Source: Chondrus crispus (lineage: Eukaryota > Rhodophyta > Florideophyceae > Gigartinales > Gigartinaceae). Taken from it: a stretch of DNA of 64,000 nt. A program made the position numbers and the translations under genes. Under the pieces are notes generated by a model that saw nothing but the letters and a program-made list of their open reading frames with translations, did not search any database and was not told the origin of the DNA. Position 1 is the stretch's first letter, and each line of letters starts with the position of its first letter. Positions 10,848 to 20,628 of the stretch are shown piece after piece. The DNA lies in the NCBI RefSeq assembly GCF_000350225.1, contig NW_005179257.1, forward strand, positions 1 through 64,000. Reading direction: 5' to 3'.

Positions 10848-11246
10848 GGTCGGTTGCGACTTGCAAGAGGAAATGCGCGGCGGGGAAGGGAAGGGGAAGG
10901 AAGGGATGGTTAGGTTTGGGAAGGCGTGGGGGAAGGTAGAGCCTAAAAAAAGAAGGCGCGGTTCCGGTGTGTCCCGTCTTCTCACCTTCGAAACGGCTTA
11001 CTGCCATTACATTTAATTACACTTTCTGCAACTTCTTACACCGCGTCTCTGTAATGCCATCGAAAGACGACGGTTCGCGGAGGGCTTGATCTCGGAGAGC
11101 ACATCCGTGCCGTTTCCGCCTCCAACAGTCGCCGTCCACGGCTCTCATGAAACCCTTCGCCGGCGCCCCCCCCCCCCCCCCCCTGGGACATGCAGATCCG
11201 ACGCCATCTCTATCTCCGCGCCTCTCCAAGCCGCCGCTATCTCACC
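10848..11246. promoter_or_regulatory. Divergent promoter of DnaJ and chlorophyll synthase, with an 18-C run
   Basis: The two start codons are 399 bp apart and point away from each other, so both promoters lie here. A run of 18 C at 11166-11183 sits 63 bp before the chlorophyll synthase start. No TATA box is clear. Confidence 0.6.
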
Positions 11247-12377
11247 ATGGTTGCCTTCGTCCCCACGCTCCCCCTCTCCCTGCCCGGCACGTCGCGCCGC
11301 GCTGTCACATCGCATGCGTCCGTGGTGCGCCGCCGCGCGCGTCTGCGCATGTCGGGTAGTGGGGCGCCCCAACCGCCTCCGACGGAGGCCGATTCGCCCG
11401 CCGTGAAGGGCGATTCTCCCGCCAACGACAGCTCAGATGTGCGCCAGCTGCTGGGGATCAAGGGCGCGTCCGAGTCGACGTCCAAGTGGCGCATTCGCTT
11501 GCAGCTCATGAAGCCCGTCACGTGGGTACCGCTTATCTGGGGCGTCACGTGCGGCGCAGCCGCGTCAGGCAATTTTCACTGGAACGACCCTGTCGATATC
11601 GAAAAGTCTCTGGCTTGTATGTTTTTGGCGGGGCCGCTGCTCACGGGTTACACGCAAGTCATCAATGACTGGTATGACCGCGAGATTGATGCCATCAACG
11701 AGCCGTACCGCCCGATTCCGGCGGGTCTTGTCACGGAGAATGAAGTCAAGACCCAGATCGGAGTGCTCTTGGCGGCGGGCTTGGCGCTCGCAGCCGGCTT
11801 GGATGTGTGGGCGGCGCATGAGTGGCCTGTTAACTTTACCCTCACTGTATTCGGCGTCTTTGTCGCCTATATTTATTCTGCTCCGCCCTTGAAGCTCAAA
11901 CAAAATGGGTGGACGGGGAGTTACGCCTTAGGCGCGAGTTATATTTCACTCCCGTGGTGGGCAGGGCAGGCCCTCTTTGGTACCTTAGATTGGAAGACCA
12001 TGGTTCTCACCTTGTTTTACTCGTTTGCGGGACTGGGCATTGCCATCATCAATGACTTTAAGAGCGTCGAGGGGGACCGTGCGACGGGGATGCAGAGCCT
12101 GCCGGTCATGTTTGGCATTGACACGGCCAAGTGGATTTGCGTGGGAATGATTGACATTTTCCAGTTGCTTGTAGCCGGGATTTTGTTTGGCGTTGGGGAG
12201 AAGGGGTACGCCGCCGCAATTGTGGCACTCGTCGCCCCGCAAATGTTTTTGCAGCAGAAGTACTTTTTGAAGGATCCCGTCAAGTATGACGTCAAGTATC
12301 AGGCGAGTGCTCAGCCCTTCTTGGTCATTGGCATTCTTGTAGCCGGGCTCGCTGTCGGACACCACGGTCCACTGTGA
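11247..12377 (+). CDS. chlG: Chlorophyll synthase (plastid)
   Basis: A UbiA-family prenyltransferase that joins geranylgeranyl or phytyl diphosphate to chlorophyllide a in the thylakoid membrane, the last step of chlorophyll synthesis. 376 residues. The two Asp-rich substrate/magnesium motifs are NDWYDREID (140-148) and NDFKSVEGDR (269-278). The MKPVTWVPLIWGV start of the first membrane helix and INEPYRPIPAG are typical of ChlG. About nine hydrophobic helices follow. The leader MVAFVPTLPLSLPGTSRRAV is Ser/Arg-rich with an early Phe, as in red-algal transit peptides. I chose 11247 (TCACCATGG) over an in-frame ATG at 11190, which would put a basic stretch in front of the transit peptide. It is divergent from DnaJ and convergent with the potassium channel gene. 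Confidence 0.96.
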   Translation: MVAFVPTLPLSLPGTSRRAVTSHASVVRRRARLRMSGSGAPQPPPTEADSPAVKGDSPANDSSDVRQLLGIKGASESTSKWRIRLQLMKPVTWVPLIWGVTCGAAASGNFHWNDPVDIEKSLACMFLAGPLLTGYTQVINDWYDREIDAINEPYRPIPAGLVTENEVKTQIGVLLAAGLALAAGLDVWAAHEWPVNFTLTVFGVFVAYIYSAPPLKLKQNGWTGSYALGASYISLPWWAGQALFGTLDWKTMVLTLFYSFAGLGIAIINDFKSVEGDRATGMQSLPVMFGIDTAKWICVGMIDIFQLLVAGILFGVGEKGYAAAIVALVAPQMFLQQKYFLKDPVKYDVKYQASAQPFLVIGILVAGLAVGHHGPL

Positions 12378-12670
12378 GTTAAAGGCGCCGGTGCCTTATC
12401 GGTAGTCTATCTATGCAGATAGCTGTCGAACGCTGCGTTCAAAGCAACATGATTGAAGTACGTCAAAGTACGTCAAAGTCAGGCCGCCATCGTGATGCGT
12501 GGGCATCTTTATACAAAGTCGCAATTTTCAAGACTTGAGGCAAACTCACTACAAAGTCCGAAATGCTCTACACTCACCTTCAACCACACCCACCTTACCA
12601 CACACCAGTGACCTGTTCTTAGTTTTTCTCCCAACTGCGTTATTGCAACAAACCTTAACCGTAGACATCG
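12378..12670. other. Short convergent spacer
   Basis: 293 bp between two converging 3' ends. A 10-bp direct repeat, AGTACGTCAA twice in tandem, lies at 12457-12476. Nothing else is seen. Confidence 0.6.
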
Positions 12671-15600
12671 CTACTTTTGCGCTTGCTTGCTTGATGTCCA
12701 ATCCTCAGGAATGGATACTTGCGGTGAGACGAGCACATACACAGCGTCGTGCTCTGAGACTAGAGTGTATGCTTCTGGATTCGTGTATACATATGGCAAC
12801 ACGTTCTCTCCACCTGGCACCTCCTTAAATAAAGCCGTCCTCCCAGATGACGGACATGTATACGATTTGTAAAGATCTCGTTCTGACAAGCCGCTATCGG
12901 AGCTTTGTTGTGCCGCTCGCACGTCTTCAGCCATATCGAACATCATTGAGGGAGGAATCGTCACTCGCGCCGGTGTATTTTCTGTCTCTTCACCAGAATC
13001 TGCGGGGAAATTATTGTAGGGGGATGGACTTTGCGATGGATCTCGAATTGCTCCGTAAGACGGCAGGTTTTGAAGGATCGCAGTACGCTCAAAAGAACGG
13101 CTCGATCTCAACGGCGGTACTGAATCACCTCCAAGCTCGAGGCCAGGACTGCCCACATCAGACATGTTGGCAGAGTCGAACTCGTCAGCAGGCGTTGTTG
13201 AAGTCATGTCGTTGTCGAAGCTCTCACTGTCCAAAGGATTTACAGAGCCCCTGTCCGAGTGACGCTCTTGATCCACTTCAAGCTGTACACGCACCATGAC
13301 ATCTCCAGATCGATACAGGCCAACCGCGACCGCACTGTGTTCAAGCAGCGCTTCGACCACTTCTCGATAAATTCGGTGCCCTCCTTCGCCTGCCTCTATC
13401 CACTTCTGCGGGATTCGCACGGTTCGGATCCAACACCGTTTTGACTTCGCATTGCTTCCGATACCGGCTCCGAAGATTTTGCGCACTACAGCCATGAGCC
13501 CAGGCATAGCATACTCGCGAATGAGAAGAGACATATATGTCGACGAAATCATCATCTCACCGGACGCGTATCGCTGCTTTTCAAAGGATTCGTCTCTGGC
13601 TCGGTTCATCACAACTCCTTGCACTCCGCGTCCTCTCCCCATGATGGTGTCTGCTAGGCTGAATTGCGGGCCTACACCACCCATTGTGATAGTGGATGGG
13701 TTGAGGAGGAAATTGAGCGCTGAAGTGCCACCCATGGAGGCGTTGTTCATGATGTCTTCATCGTCATTGACCACGTGCCCGTATGTACCATGTGAATGCA
13801 ACGTGGGTCTTCTCCCTGTTGCGTATTGGTTCGGGTCTTTAATCCCTAGGCTTCTCTCAATTGCTCTTTTCCGGTTTGTGTATGTGCGACTCCGGTAGCC
13901 AACAAATGACATCGATCTCGGGAGATTCCCCGCCATGCTCATAGCTCCAAAGCTAAGAGTCCGACCCTCTATGGAACGTTTTGAGTCGAACCGGCTGAGG
14001 CTTAGCCCTCGGTAGCGAAAACTATTTGACTGAGAGCTTCGCAAGCGAGAAAACCCGGAACGCACATTGGCTGGCGACAGAGCGTAGTCTAGGTACGGTT
14101 CAGAGTCCTGTGCAAGATTGGCTCCACGCCGACGAGGATTGCCAGGTGCTCTTAAAAGCTGCATTGACTCTTCAGCATCCAACATGGTGCAGACAAATGT
14201 CTCAGAGCGCTCCCCGAGTAAATAGTCAAGTGTCATGATGGTGAAAATAGCCTTGGCATCCATATCGTCAATATCGTTTTTGTCTTCACAAGCAAGTATA
14301 ATGATAGCCTTCGCTTTCTGAAATTGGGCGCGTTTCAACGTTTTCACGCTGAGCGAATTACCTTGGATTAGAAACAATTGTCCGGATTCATAGCCAGCCA
14401 AATCGGCTTCGTCTTCATCCGTAATTCGCGGGCATATTGCCACAACTGGTGTATTTCTTGAGAAAGGGCCACGAGCAATCCATACTCGATCAAGAAACAG
14501 CTTTAGATTCATCATGGCCATTTGCCCGATGGCACAGACAATAATATGGCCTTTCAAGACAACTGGCAGTTCGTCGTTGCCGAAAAAGACTAACTGTTGG
14601 TCCTTGTCAGCGTTCTCCATGATGAATTTCGGTCTTCTTCGCCTTTGCTTTGCCGGCTCTCCGGCATTGAATGAGACGTGTTGTTTCATTTTGGTTGTTG
14701 CCCGTTTTGGGGTAGAACGGAAAGACGTGCGCTTCGCAGTTCTTGGAGTTTCTTCAGAGTCCAGCAGCTGGTCTACTTCAGTGGGGTGACATCTTTCTCC
14801 ACCAACGGCATCGGATGGCAAATTGGAAAGCCCAGTCTGGCCGGCTGGTGCCTTCGACGCAGTGCTCGCAGATGCAATGTTCGGATTTTCGCTAGAGCCG
14901 CTCGAGTCTTCCTTCTCTTCCAATCTTTCCATTTGCCGCAAAGATTCTTCAATTCCAGGAACATTCAGCCTTGGACCCCTTGAGCTGGAGGCCGGCTTTG
15001 GCAATGTTCTTTCGACGTTAACACCCTCACCTACTGCAGTTCCCTCACTTGCGACACTGACATCGGGAAGCGTAGTCCTGGTAAAAATCAGCGGCTTGGC
15101 TTGATCTTGTGTTTGCCGTCGGCCCAATGGGCTGGATGGCATGGATGATTCAGGCAACGATCTAGGATCGCTAAAGGGCTCGTTCGATGAGGATTCCGCA
15201 GGTCCCTCTAAGATTCTAGTTGCGCTCCACGACACCTCAGCAGATCGCACCTGAGGAAGTGTTGTGTCAAAGTTGTCATTTGGGGATTCATACGCAAGGG
15301 ACGCATCCCCCGTTAGAAGATCCCCAGCCAAATTGTGCCTAGAAACGCCTTCGTCCGAAAATTCCTCTTCGATTGAAGGAACATCTTGAGAGTTTGCCTC
15401 GTTGATTTCATCGTCGTTGTAAAGCTCGCTCACAAGTTTAGCGATGTGTTGCATGATACGATCCAGAAAAGTGGCTGAGTGAAAGGTGATGATCAAGCCG
15501 ATAGTGCTCAGATGGATAGTTGTGTCTGGAGTAATCGCTCTCCACTTCTTGTCCATGAAGCGCTTTGTTGCGATGAGAAGAACCCCGAAATCGTACATGA

Positions 15601-17386
15601 TCATGGCAATATCGGCAAACTTCTTGTCATGGAGGGCCATGGGTAGTTTGACGTATTCGAAACGGCATTCAGATCCTATCTTATATTCGATCGACCATGG
15701 CTGGTCTGATTCCTTAGTTTGAGGATTGACACGAAGAATAAGATTTGCGAGAAGGGTGGAGAGTCCATTGCAGAAGACGTTTTCCGCCAATAGAGACATC
15801 TCGACTTCCTGCATACAAATGGCCTCTGACTTCAAATCGGAGGACCCGTCGTAGTTTGGCACAAATAACCCATCGTCGTCCCCGCTATCATCATCGTCGT
15901 CTTCCTCGTAGTCTCCATACGCAAGTGTGCGACCCAGACTGGAACCGACCCGGAGAGCTCCATCATCCAGAATATCATTTTGGGATCGTCTACCTTCTTG
16001 AGCGATTGTGCTCAAGCCCGCTGACAATGAGCCTCTCCTTGACAGCCCTTCTTCTGCCTCAGATTCACTCACATGTTCCAGAGCATATGTTATTTGTAGC
16101 ATTGAATCCCTTAGGGCGCACATCGAATATATCGGGAGGTTGGGTGCGTATGAGCGGATTGTGAGAATTCGCTTTAGAGTTTCCGAGTCTTCTGCGTAAG
16201 GGTCCGGATTGTGCTGGTTGTTGAGAACAAAGACAGCCTTCGCATCATCTACCTGAGCGCGGTCAAGATCATCACGGGAGACGCATGACCCCTCGAGATA
16301 AGTGACGTGATTCCTAAACGGCGGATGCGCAGTGAAGAACTTGTTCCATGTTTCTTCAGTCCAATTGGGATTGTCGCATATCACGACAAGTTTCTTCGTG
16401 GCATTTCTGCCATCACCGTAAAACTCCTGTACGAACGACTTAAGATATTCCCACTTGACGTTACCACAGATGACGCAGTGATCGACATCTTCTGCTTTGA
16501 CGAACGACCCCAATCCTCTTCTCAGACCGGATACGACATCGACGACTTGGCCGATCTTGCGTGTAACTAGATACGCCCCAAAGACAATGATGCAGATAAT
16601 CCAGATACGGCCCATGAGGGTGTACGGTACAAAGTCACCATAGCCGACGGTAAAGATGGTGACGACAGTAAAATAAAATGAGTTGGCGAGCGTAAGTTCA
16701 AAAGTAGTGGTAGTTAGAGTTTGCCATGGGTCACCAAGCCTCTCGAAAAGTTGAAGGCCACATGCAAACACATAGATGAAGACGATAAACTCCAGGGTTA
16801 AGCGGGTGAGTTGACGATGAAATGGGCTTGTCTTCTCCATGAACACATTTTCCAGTGCAAGCTCAATCTGAAAGTATCGGGAAAGTACAATGTAGGCCTG
16901 AAGAAAGGAAAAATTCAACCAATCGGTTGATTTGGCCATGATAAGAGAAGCCAAGGAAAGGACTTCCATGATGGACTCGCCATGAAAGACGAATTGGAGT
17001 GGGCGAAGGGAGGAGAACAAATTGCCAATAAATTGAATTATGAGAGTAACAGCAAGAAACCGTTGGACATATAGCAGAAGTGTATCAATACTTCCCATGT
17101 AAGTGTTATAGACGTAGGCGACACAGACGCCGGTTGAAGTGACCATGCGCATTACGGCGATGTGAAATCCATATCTAGCCAGCACCTCATTGACAGCGAT
17201 GATAGACGGAGAGTTGTGGATGGAGTAAAGGGCGGCTTTCGGCTTGGACAGACGTCGCAATAACGGAGAACGAGTGATGGAGTGACAAGAAAATGCCAGG
17301 ATAACGAGGCCGATGTACACATAGACGCCCCGGCTGAGAAGAAGACCTACGTCTTCCCATGGCGGTGGGGTCAGTGCGGCAGTCAT
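12671..17386 (-). CDS. BK/Slo-type potassium channel alpha subunit with two RCK domains
   Basis: A 1571-residue channel subunit. A hydrophobic segment at 17-34 is placed like the extra S0 helix of Slo1. A six-helix core follows, and the TVGYGD selectivity filter is at 246-251. The first RCK domain (about 300-555) contains CVICGNVKWEYLKSF, the PDPYAEDSETLKRILTIRSYAPNLPIY segment and AENVFCNGLSTLLANLI, all matching Slo1. A disordered linker of about 300 Ser/Glu-rich residues leads to RCK2 (about 970-1110: GHIIVCAIGQMAMMNLKLFL, LFLIQGNSLSVKTLKRAQFQ). The 450-residue C-terminal part is mostly low complexity. The putative S4 has few basic residues. A very acidic run (YEEDDDDDSGDDDG, about 493-506) lies late in RCK1, not in RCK2 where the Slo1 calcium bowl is. 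It probably conducts potassium at the plasma or an internal membrane; its gating is unknown. Confidence 0.9.
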   Translation of the reverse strand: MTAALTPPPWEDVGLLLSRGVYVYIGLVILAFSCHSITRSPLLRRLSKPKAALYSIHNSPSIIAVNEVLARYGFHIAVMRMVTSTGVCVAYVYNTYMGSIDTLLLYVQRFLAVTLIIQFIGNLFSSLRPLQFVFHGESIMEVLSLASLIMAKSTDWLNFSFLQAYIVLSRYFQIELALENVFMEKTSPFHRQLTRLTLEFIVFIYVFACGLQLFERLGDPWQTLTTTTFELTLANSFYFTVVTIFTVGYGDFVPYTLMGRIWIICIIVFGAYLVTRKIGQVVDVVSGLRRGLGSFVKAEDVDHCVICGNVKWEYLKSFVQEFYGDGRNATKKLVVICDNPNWTEETWNKFFTAHPPFRNHVTYLEGSCVSRDDLDRAQVDDAKAVFVLNNQHNPDPYAEDSETLKRILTIRSYAPNLPIYSMCALRDSMLQITYALEHVSESEAEEGLSRRGSLSAGLSTIAQEGRRSQNDILDDGALRVGSSLGRTLAYGDYEEDDDDDSGDDDGLFVPNYDGSSDLKSEAICMQEVEMSLLAENVFCNGLSTLLANLILRVNPQTKESDQPWSIEYKIGSECRFEYVKLPMALHDKKFADIAMIMYDFGVLLIATKRFMDKKWRAITPDTTIHLSTIGLIITFHSATFLDRIMQHIAKLVSELYNDDEINEANSQDVPSIEEEFSDEGVSRHNLAGDLLTGDASLAYESPNDNFDTTLPQVRSAEVSWSATRILEGPAESSSNEPFSDPRSLPESSMPSSPLGRRQTQDQAKPLIFTRTTLPDVSVASEGTAVGEGVNVERTLPKPASSSRGPRLNVPGIEESLRQMERLEEKEDSSGSSENPNIASASTASKAPAGQTGLSNLPSDAVGGERCHPTEVDQLLDSEETPRTAKRTSFRSTPKRATTKMKQHVSFNAGEPAKQRRRRPKFIMENADKDQQLVFFGNDELPVVLKGHIIVCAIGQMAMMNLKLFLDRVWIARGPFSRNTPVVAICPRITDEDEADLAGYESGQLFLIQGNSLSVKTLKRAQFQKAKAIIILACEDKNDIDDMDAKAIFTIMTLDYLLGERSETFVCTMLDAEESMQLLRAPGNPRRRGANLAQDSEPYLDYALSPANVRSGFSRLRSSQSNSFRYRGLSLSRFDSKRSIEGRTLSFGAMSMAGNLPRSMSFVGYRSRTYTNRKRAIERSLGIKDPNQYATGRRPTLHSHGTYGHVVNDDEDIMNNASMGGTSALNFLLNPSTITMGGVGPQFSLADTIMGRGRGVQGVVMNRARDESFEKQRYASGEMMISSTYMSLLIREYAMPGLMAVVRKIFGAGIGSNAKSKRCWIRTVRIPQKWIEAGEGGHRIYREVVEALLEHSAVAVGLYRSGDVMVRVQLEVDQERHSDRGSVNPLDSESFDNDMTSTTPADEFDSANMSDVGSPGLELGGDSVPPLRSSRSFERTAILQNLPSYGAIRDPSQSPSPYNNFPADSGEETENTPARVTIPPSMMFDMAEDVRAAQQSSDSGLSERDLYKSYTCPSSGRTALFKEVPGGENVLPYVYTNPEAYTLVSEHDAVYVLVSPQVSIPEDWTSSKQAQK

Positions 17387-18510
17387 GTGGGAGGTTTAGA
17401 GAGGTGTCGAGACGGGAAGGTTCCAATCACGAGTATATTGAGCGTGCGGCGACATGGAGGGGGTGGTTGTGGCAGGTGTAGGTGGGAGGACCTGCTGCGG
17501 CGATTTCGTTGCGAAGGGTGATTTTCGAAAGGCGGAGGAGGGACGCTGATGGGAATGCTGCGGTGGCTTTCGAAATGAAGCTCAGAGACCTGTTTGCTCC
17601 AAAGGAAGGTGAAATGAGTAATGGCGGAGACACGGAGTCGTGGATGAAGTCTTAACCGCACGGGGGCCTCAATAAGAGTGAGTGCGTGGGCCGTTGTGAC
17701 AGCGGGCACCTGACGATGTTGGGGGAGTATATCAAGCGAAGCGGACGACAGTTTGCTTCGCGCTTCGTCGTAACGTCTTGGCCGGTGTGCCTCCGGGGTT
17801 TGGTAGAGCAAGTGAACGAGGTTGCCGCCAATGAGGTTGCCGCCAATGAGGTTGGTGCCACGGGTCCTGACGGGGGGTACAGTGCGTACACTCTGGTACA
17901 CGTGACCTTGATATACGGTTCGGTATGTCCTCCTGGAAGGGCCTTGCGCTAGGTCGATATTTTACGGAAATTGCGCCCTGTGTGAATCAGCTGACGAAAT
18001 TTGCATCCTCGCCACCGATCGCACCTACTCACTCCTTGTTTTCTCCATCCCTTGACTGCCGTGTGCCTGTTGCTCTTCATCCTTTCATGTATCTTCTTCG
18101 CGCACCACTGTGGCTTTCACGCGAGGAGCGGACGGGACGCCATAGAATGCGTTTGTTGGGTTCCGCCCATCATCCTGCGATACAAGTACGGCACGTTGTG
18201 TGCAACCAGTGAGAGAGCAATGCCCATCACGCCCTCAGCATCTGCATTGTCCACCACATACGCCGCAATTTGTGTTCGCACTGGTTCACATTTTTCCAAT
18301 TCACATCAACGGCAGCACTACCACAGTGCACTTCGGAAATGTCCATCCAATGAGCATACCGAACGAGACCGCGTTAAAACCATACAGCGAAGCCAACAAA
18401 AAAGCCTCGCAATGTCTTTCGGATGAAACGCCACAACATATCTAGCTCTCTTCAGCGCACTGACGTGCCATCAACTGTTGATTGCATGCAGCGTCCGGCG
18501 CTGCAAGCGC
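17387..18510. other. Intergenic region (channel promoter)
   Basis: Lies upstream of the channel gene and downstream of ALG11. It contains a 15-bp tandem repeat at 17818-17850. Plus-strand open frames to about 18611 have no domains. Confidence 0.5.
17818..17850. repeat. 15-bp tandem repeat
   Basis: GAGGTTGCCGCCAAT twice, followed by a partial third copy (GAGGTTG). Confidence 0.85.
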
Positions 18511-19923
18511 CTAATGACTCGCAATTCTTTTCACAAGCACGCTCCCAAATTTTTCTTGAAAAGCTTCCTCTGAAAAGCGTCTCGCGCTTTCCATCCCTGC
18601 CTCCCTCATAGCCTCGCGCTTCTCCTTGCTCATGCCGCGAAGAGCATGATTCACTTTTTCAGCATATTCCTCTGCTGTGTCCCCAGCGAGCAACCCTGTG
18701 ACGCCGTCGTCGATAATATCGAGCTCTACACCCCCGCTGCGATGACCTACAGTTATCAACCCGTAGGCTTGCAGTTCGACCACTGATATACCAAAGTGCT
18801 CGTCGCGCATAGTATGTACCCCAACAGAGGCGCGTCGCAATGCAGTTCGCAATGCTTCGCGACTTATGTTCACTGCTACCTTCACCGCGAGCCCGCGCTC
18901 TTCCGCTTGCTTGCGCAGCGTCTCTGCGCGAGCTGCATCCGATGCGTTTCGCACCCCTCCAATCATGAGAAGCGTAGCCTTGAGGTGGTCGTGCTCGGCC
19001 AGCTTTTCCATCATGTCAAGCTGAAGAGCATGGTTTTTCTCCGGCCTAAACTGTCCAACAGATACAATCAAAGATTCGTTTCGAGGGAAAGCGACGGTGG
19101 CCTCTTCGCAAAAAGTCGGGCAGGGTGGAAATACAGTTTCGACACTCGTTCTTTTCCACCATACCGAGTTCAAATGATTTCTCGTCCATGATGAGTTTGC
19201 CATCGGAATGTCACAGCAAAGAGCAGCGAATGCGTAGAGATGCGCAAAAGCATGGTAGTACATTAGCTTCGCGAACGACAGTCCGGCAGAACGAGCAATG
19301 GCGGAACTGTTGTTAAATCGCGCTCTTCTCGTCCGCACAACAGTGAGCATATCCGTCGACACGGTCGGGTAATGCACGTAGGAAACAGTTTGCGCACCAA
19401 ATGCTTTCGGAGTCACAAGCGAGAAAGTGAGGTTGGCAGTATCGACGAAGACATCCACTGGTTGCTCCCAGAAGGCGTGGAAACCCATAAAGCACGCCCC
19501 AAGTGCTTGAAGAAGCAACGTCAGGCGTGGGTACTGCGACGGATCAATTAAGTGAGCGCACTTGATGTCCACAGGAACGAATGAAACGTCCGCTAAATCG
19601 AGTCCAAATTGCTCGCGGACTTTTAGCCTTGACCTGTCTACTGCCTCTTCGAGCTTGACGCCTGCATCTGCCCACGCGCTGTAGATGACGAGTGGCGAGT
19701 CCGGGAACACTTTGCGGGTTGCAATCACCGCACACCATAGAACGCGTTCTCCACCGCCGCCAGAGAGTGAGTGAGGGTGCAGAAACCCGAAGGAGGGCGT
19801 TGCTTGACTCTCATTAGATGTCTCGGTGCGCAGTTTCTTCTTCCTCTGCTTGATCATGTACCTAAGCACAAAGAAAACGGCCACCAACTCCGCAAACCAA
19901 CCGAACAGTGCATACAGCAGCAT
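18511..19923 (-). CDS. ALG11: GDP-Man:Man3GlcNAc2-PP-dolichol alpha-1,2-mannosyltransferase
   Basis: A GT4-family enzyme on the cytosolic face of the ER. It adds the fourth and fifth mannose to the lipid-linked oligosaccharide for N-glycosylation. 470 residues, close to the family norm. One N-terminal membrane anchor (about 4-24) is followed by a basic stop-transfer stretch. GGGGERVLW (55-63) is the ALG11 nucleotide-sugar loop. SVGQFRPEKNH (288-298) starts the second Rossmann domain. EHFGISVVE (375-383) is the EX7E motif that binds GDP-mannose, and RSGGVELDII follows. SYVHYPTVSTDML (181-193) is also typical of ALG11. The first Met is the start. The frame is intact and uses codons like those of its neighbours. 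Confidence 0.95.
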   Translation of the reverse strand: MLLYALFGWFAELVAVFFVLRYMIKQRKKKLRTETSNESQATPSFGFLHPHSLSGGGGERVLWCAVIATRKVFPDSPLVIYSAWADAGVKLEEAVDRSRLKVREQFGLDLADVSFVPVDIKCAHLIDPSQYPRLTLLLQALGACFMGFHAFWEQPVDVFVDTANLTFSLVTPKAFGAQTVSYVHYPTVSTDMLTVVRTRRARFNNSSAIARSAGLSFAKLMYYHAFAHLYAFAALCCDIPMANSSWTRNHLNSVWWKRTSVETVFPPCPTFCEEATVAFPRNESLIVSVGQFRPEKNHALQLDMMEKLAEHDHLKATLLMIGGVRNASDAARAETLRKQAEERGLAVKVAVNISREALRTALRRASVGVHTMRDEHFGISVVELQAYGLITVGHRSGGVELDIIDDGVTGLLAGDTAEEYAEKVNHALRGMSKEKREAMREAGMESARRFSEEAFQEKFGSVLVKRIASH

Positions 19924-20628
19924 GCCTATCGTGGGAATTCGCGTTTCAAATTACTTTGGACAAACCAAGCTATCGCAGCATAGACAACTTGAAAAGATTC
20001 CCCATAACCATAGACCGCGCAGGTGCCCTCACAATGTTGACGTCGTCTAAGCCTAGAGTTTGCTCCAGAGCATCAGTTTTAAGGGGGAAGAAGTTGTGTA
20101 AGGAGTGATTGCTGCTGCTGCCAGCGATGAATTTCAACATGACATGGCGATGTGCCGCAGGACTGTCAAAAGTTGTGTAAATTAATTCCTTCGAAATACA
20201 GGCTGCGATTTTGCCTGAAGTACAGTACAACGACCCTTTCTACGTATGATACATACAGAGCGCAATAAAAGTTGCAGTTTTGACATCAAGACAAATGTAC
20301 CGGTACTGTACTCTTGGTACAGTACCGGATCAATCCACTTCTTCAGTTACATCGTCCACAGAGAGCGACCCTGGGACCAGAAGGCAGGATCAGATCAGTG
20401 TACAATATGAATTTGCCAAGCACAAAGCACCTCAGCCATAGGGATCCCTCCTATGTGCATGAACGTGTAGCCCCTATGGAGAGTGACCAGGGCTGAACGT
20501 TATCGAATGACCGCAGCTTCATAGTGTAAACCGCTACCAAACAGACATCTTTCTGTCCATGCTCATGCACTATCGGGAATCAAAGCATAAACAAGAAAAA
20601 GATACAGACGTTAACTTTTAGTTTACGG
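19924..20628. other. Intergenic region rich in GTACAGTAC motifs
   Basis: Upstream of ALG11 and downstream of RPT5. It holds GTACAGTAC or its complement at 20220-20228, 20303-20311 and 20317-20325; the last two form a hairpin. No gene is seen. Confidence 0.6.
20300..20328. repeat. Perfect 12-bp inverted repeat with GTAC core
   Basis: CCGGTACTGTAC and GTACAGTACCGG are perfect complements separated by TCTTG. It is the most complete member of the GTAC palindrome family in this window. It may be a protein-binding site or a remnant of a small foldback element. Confidence 0.85.
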
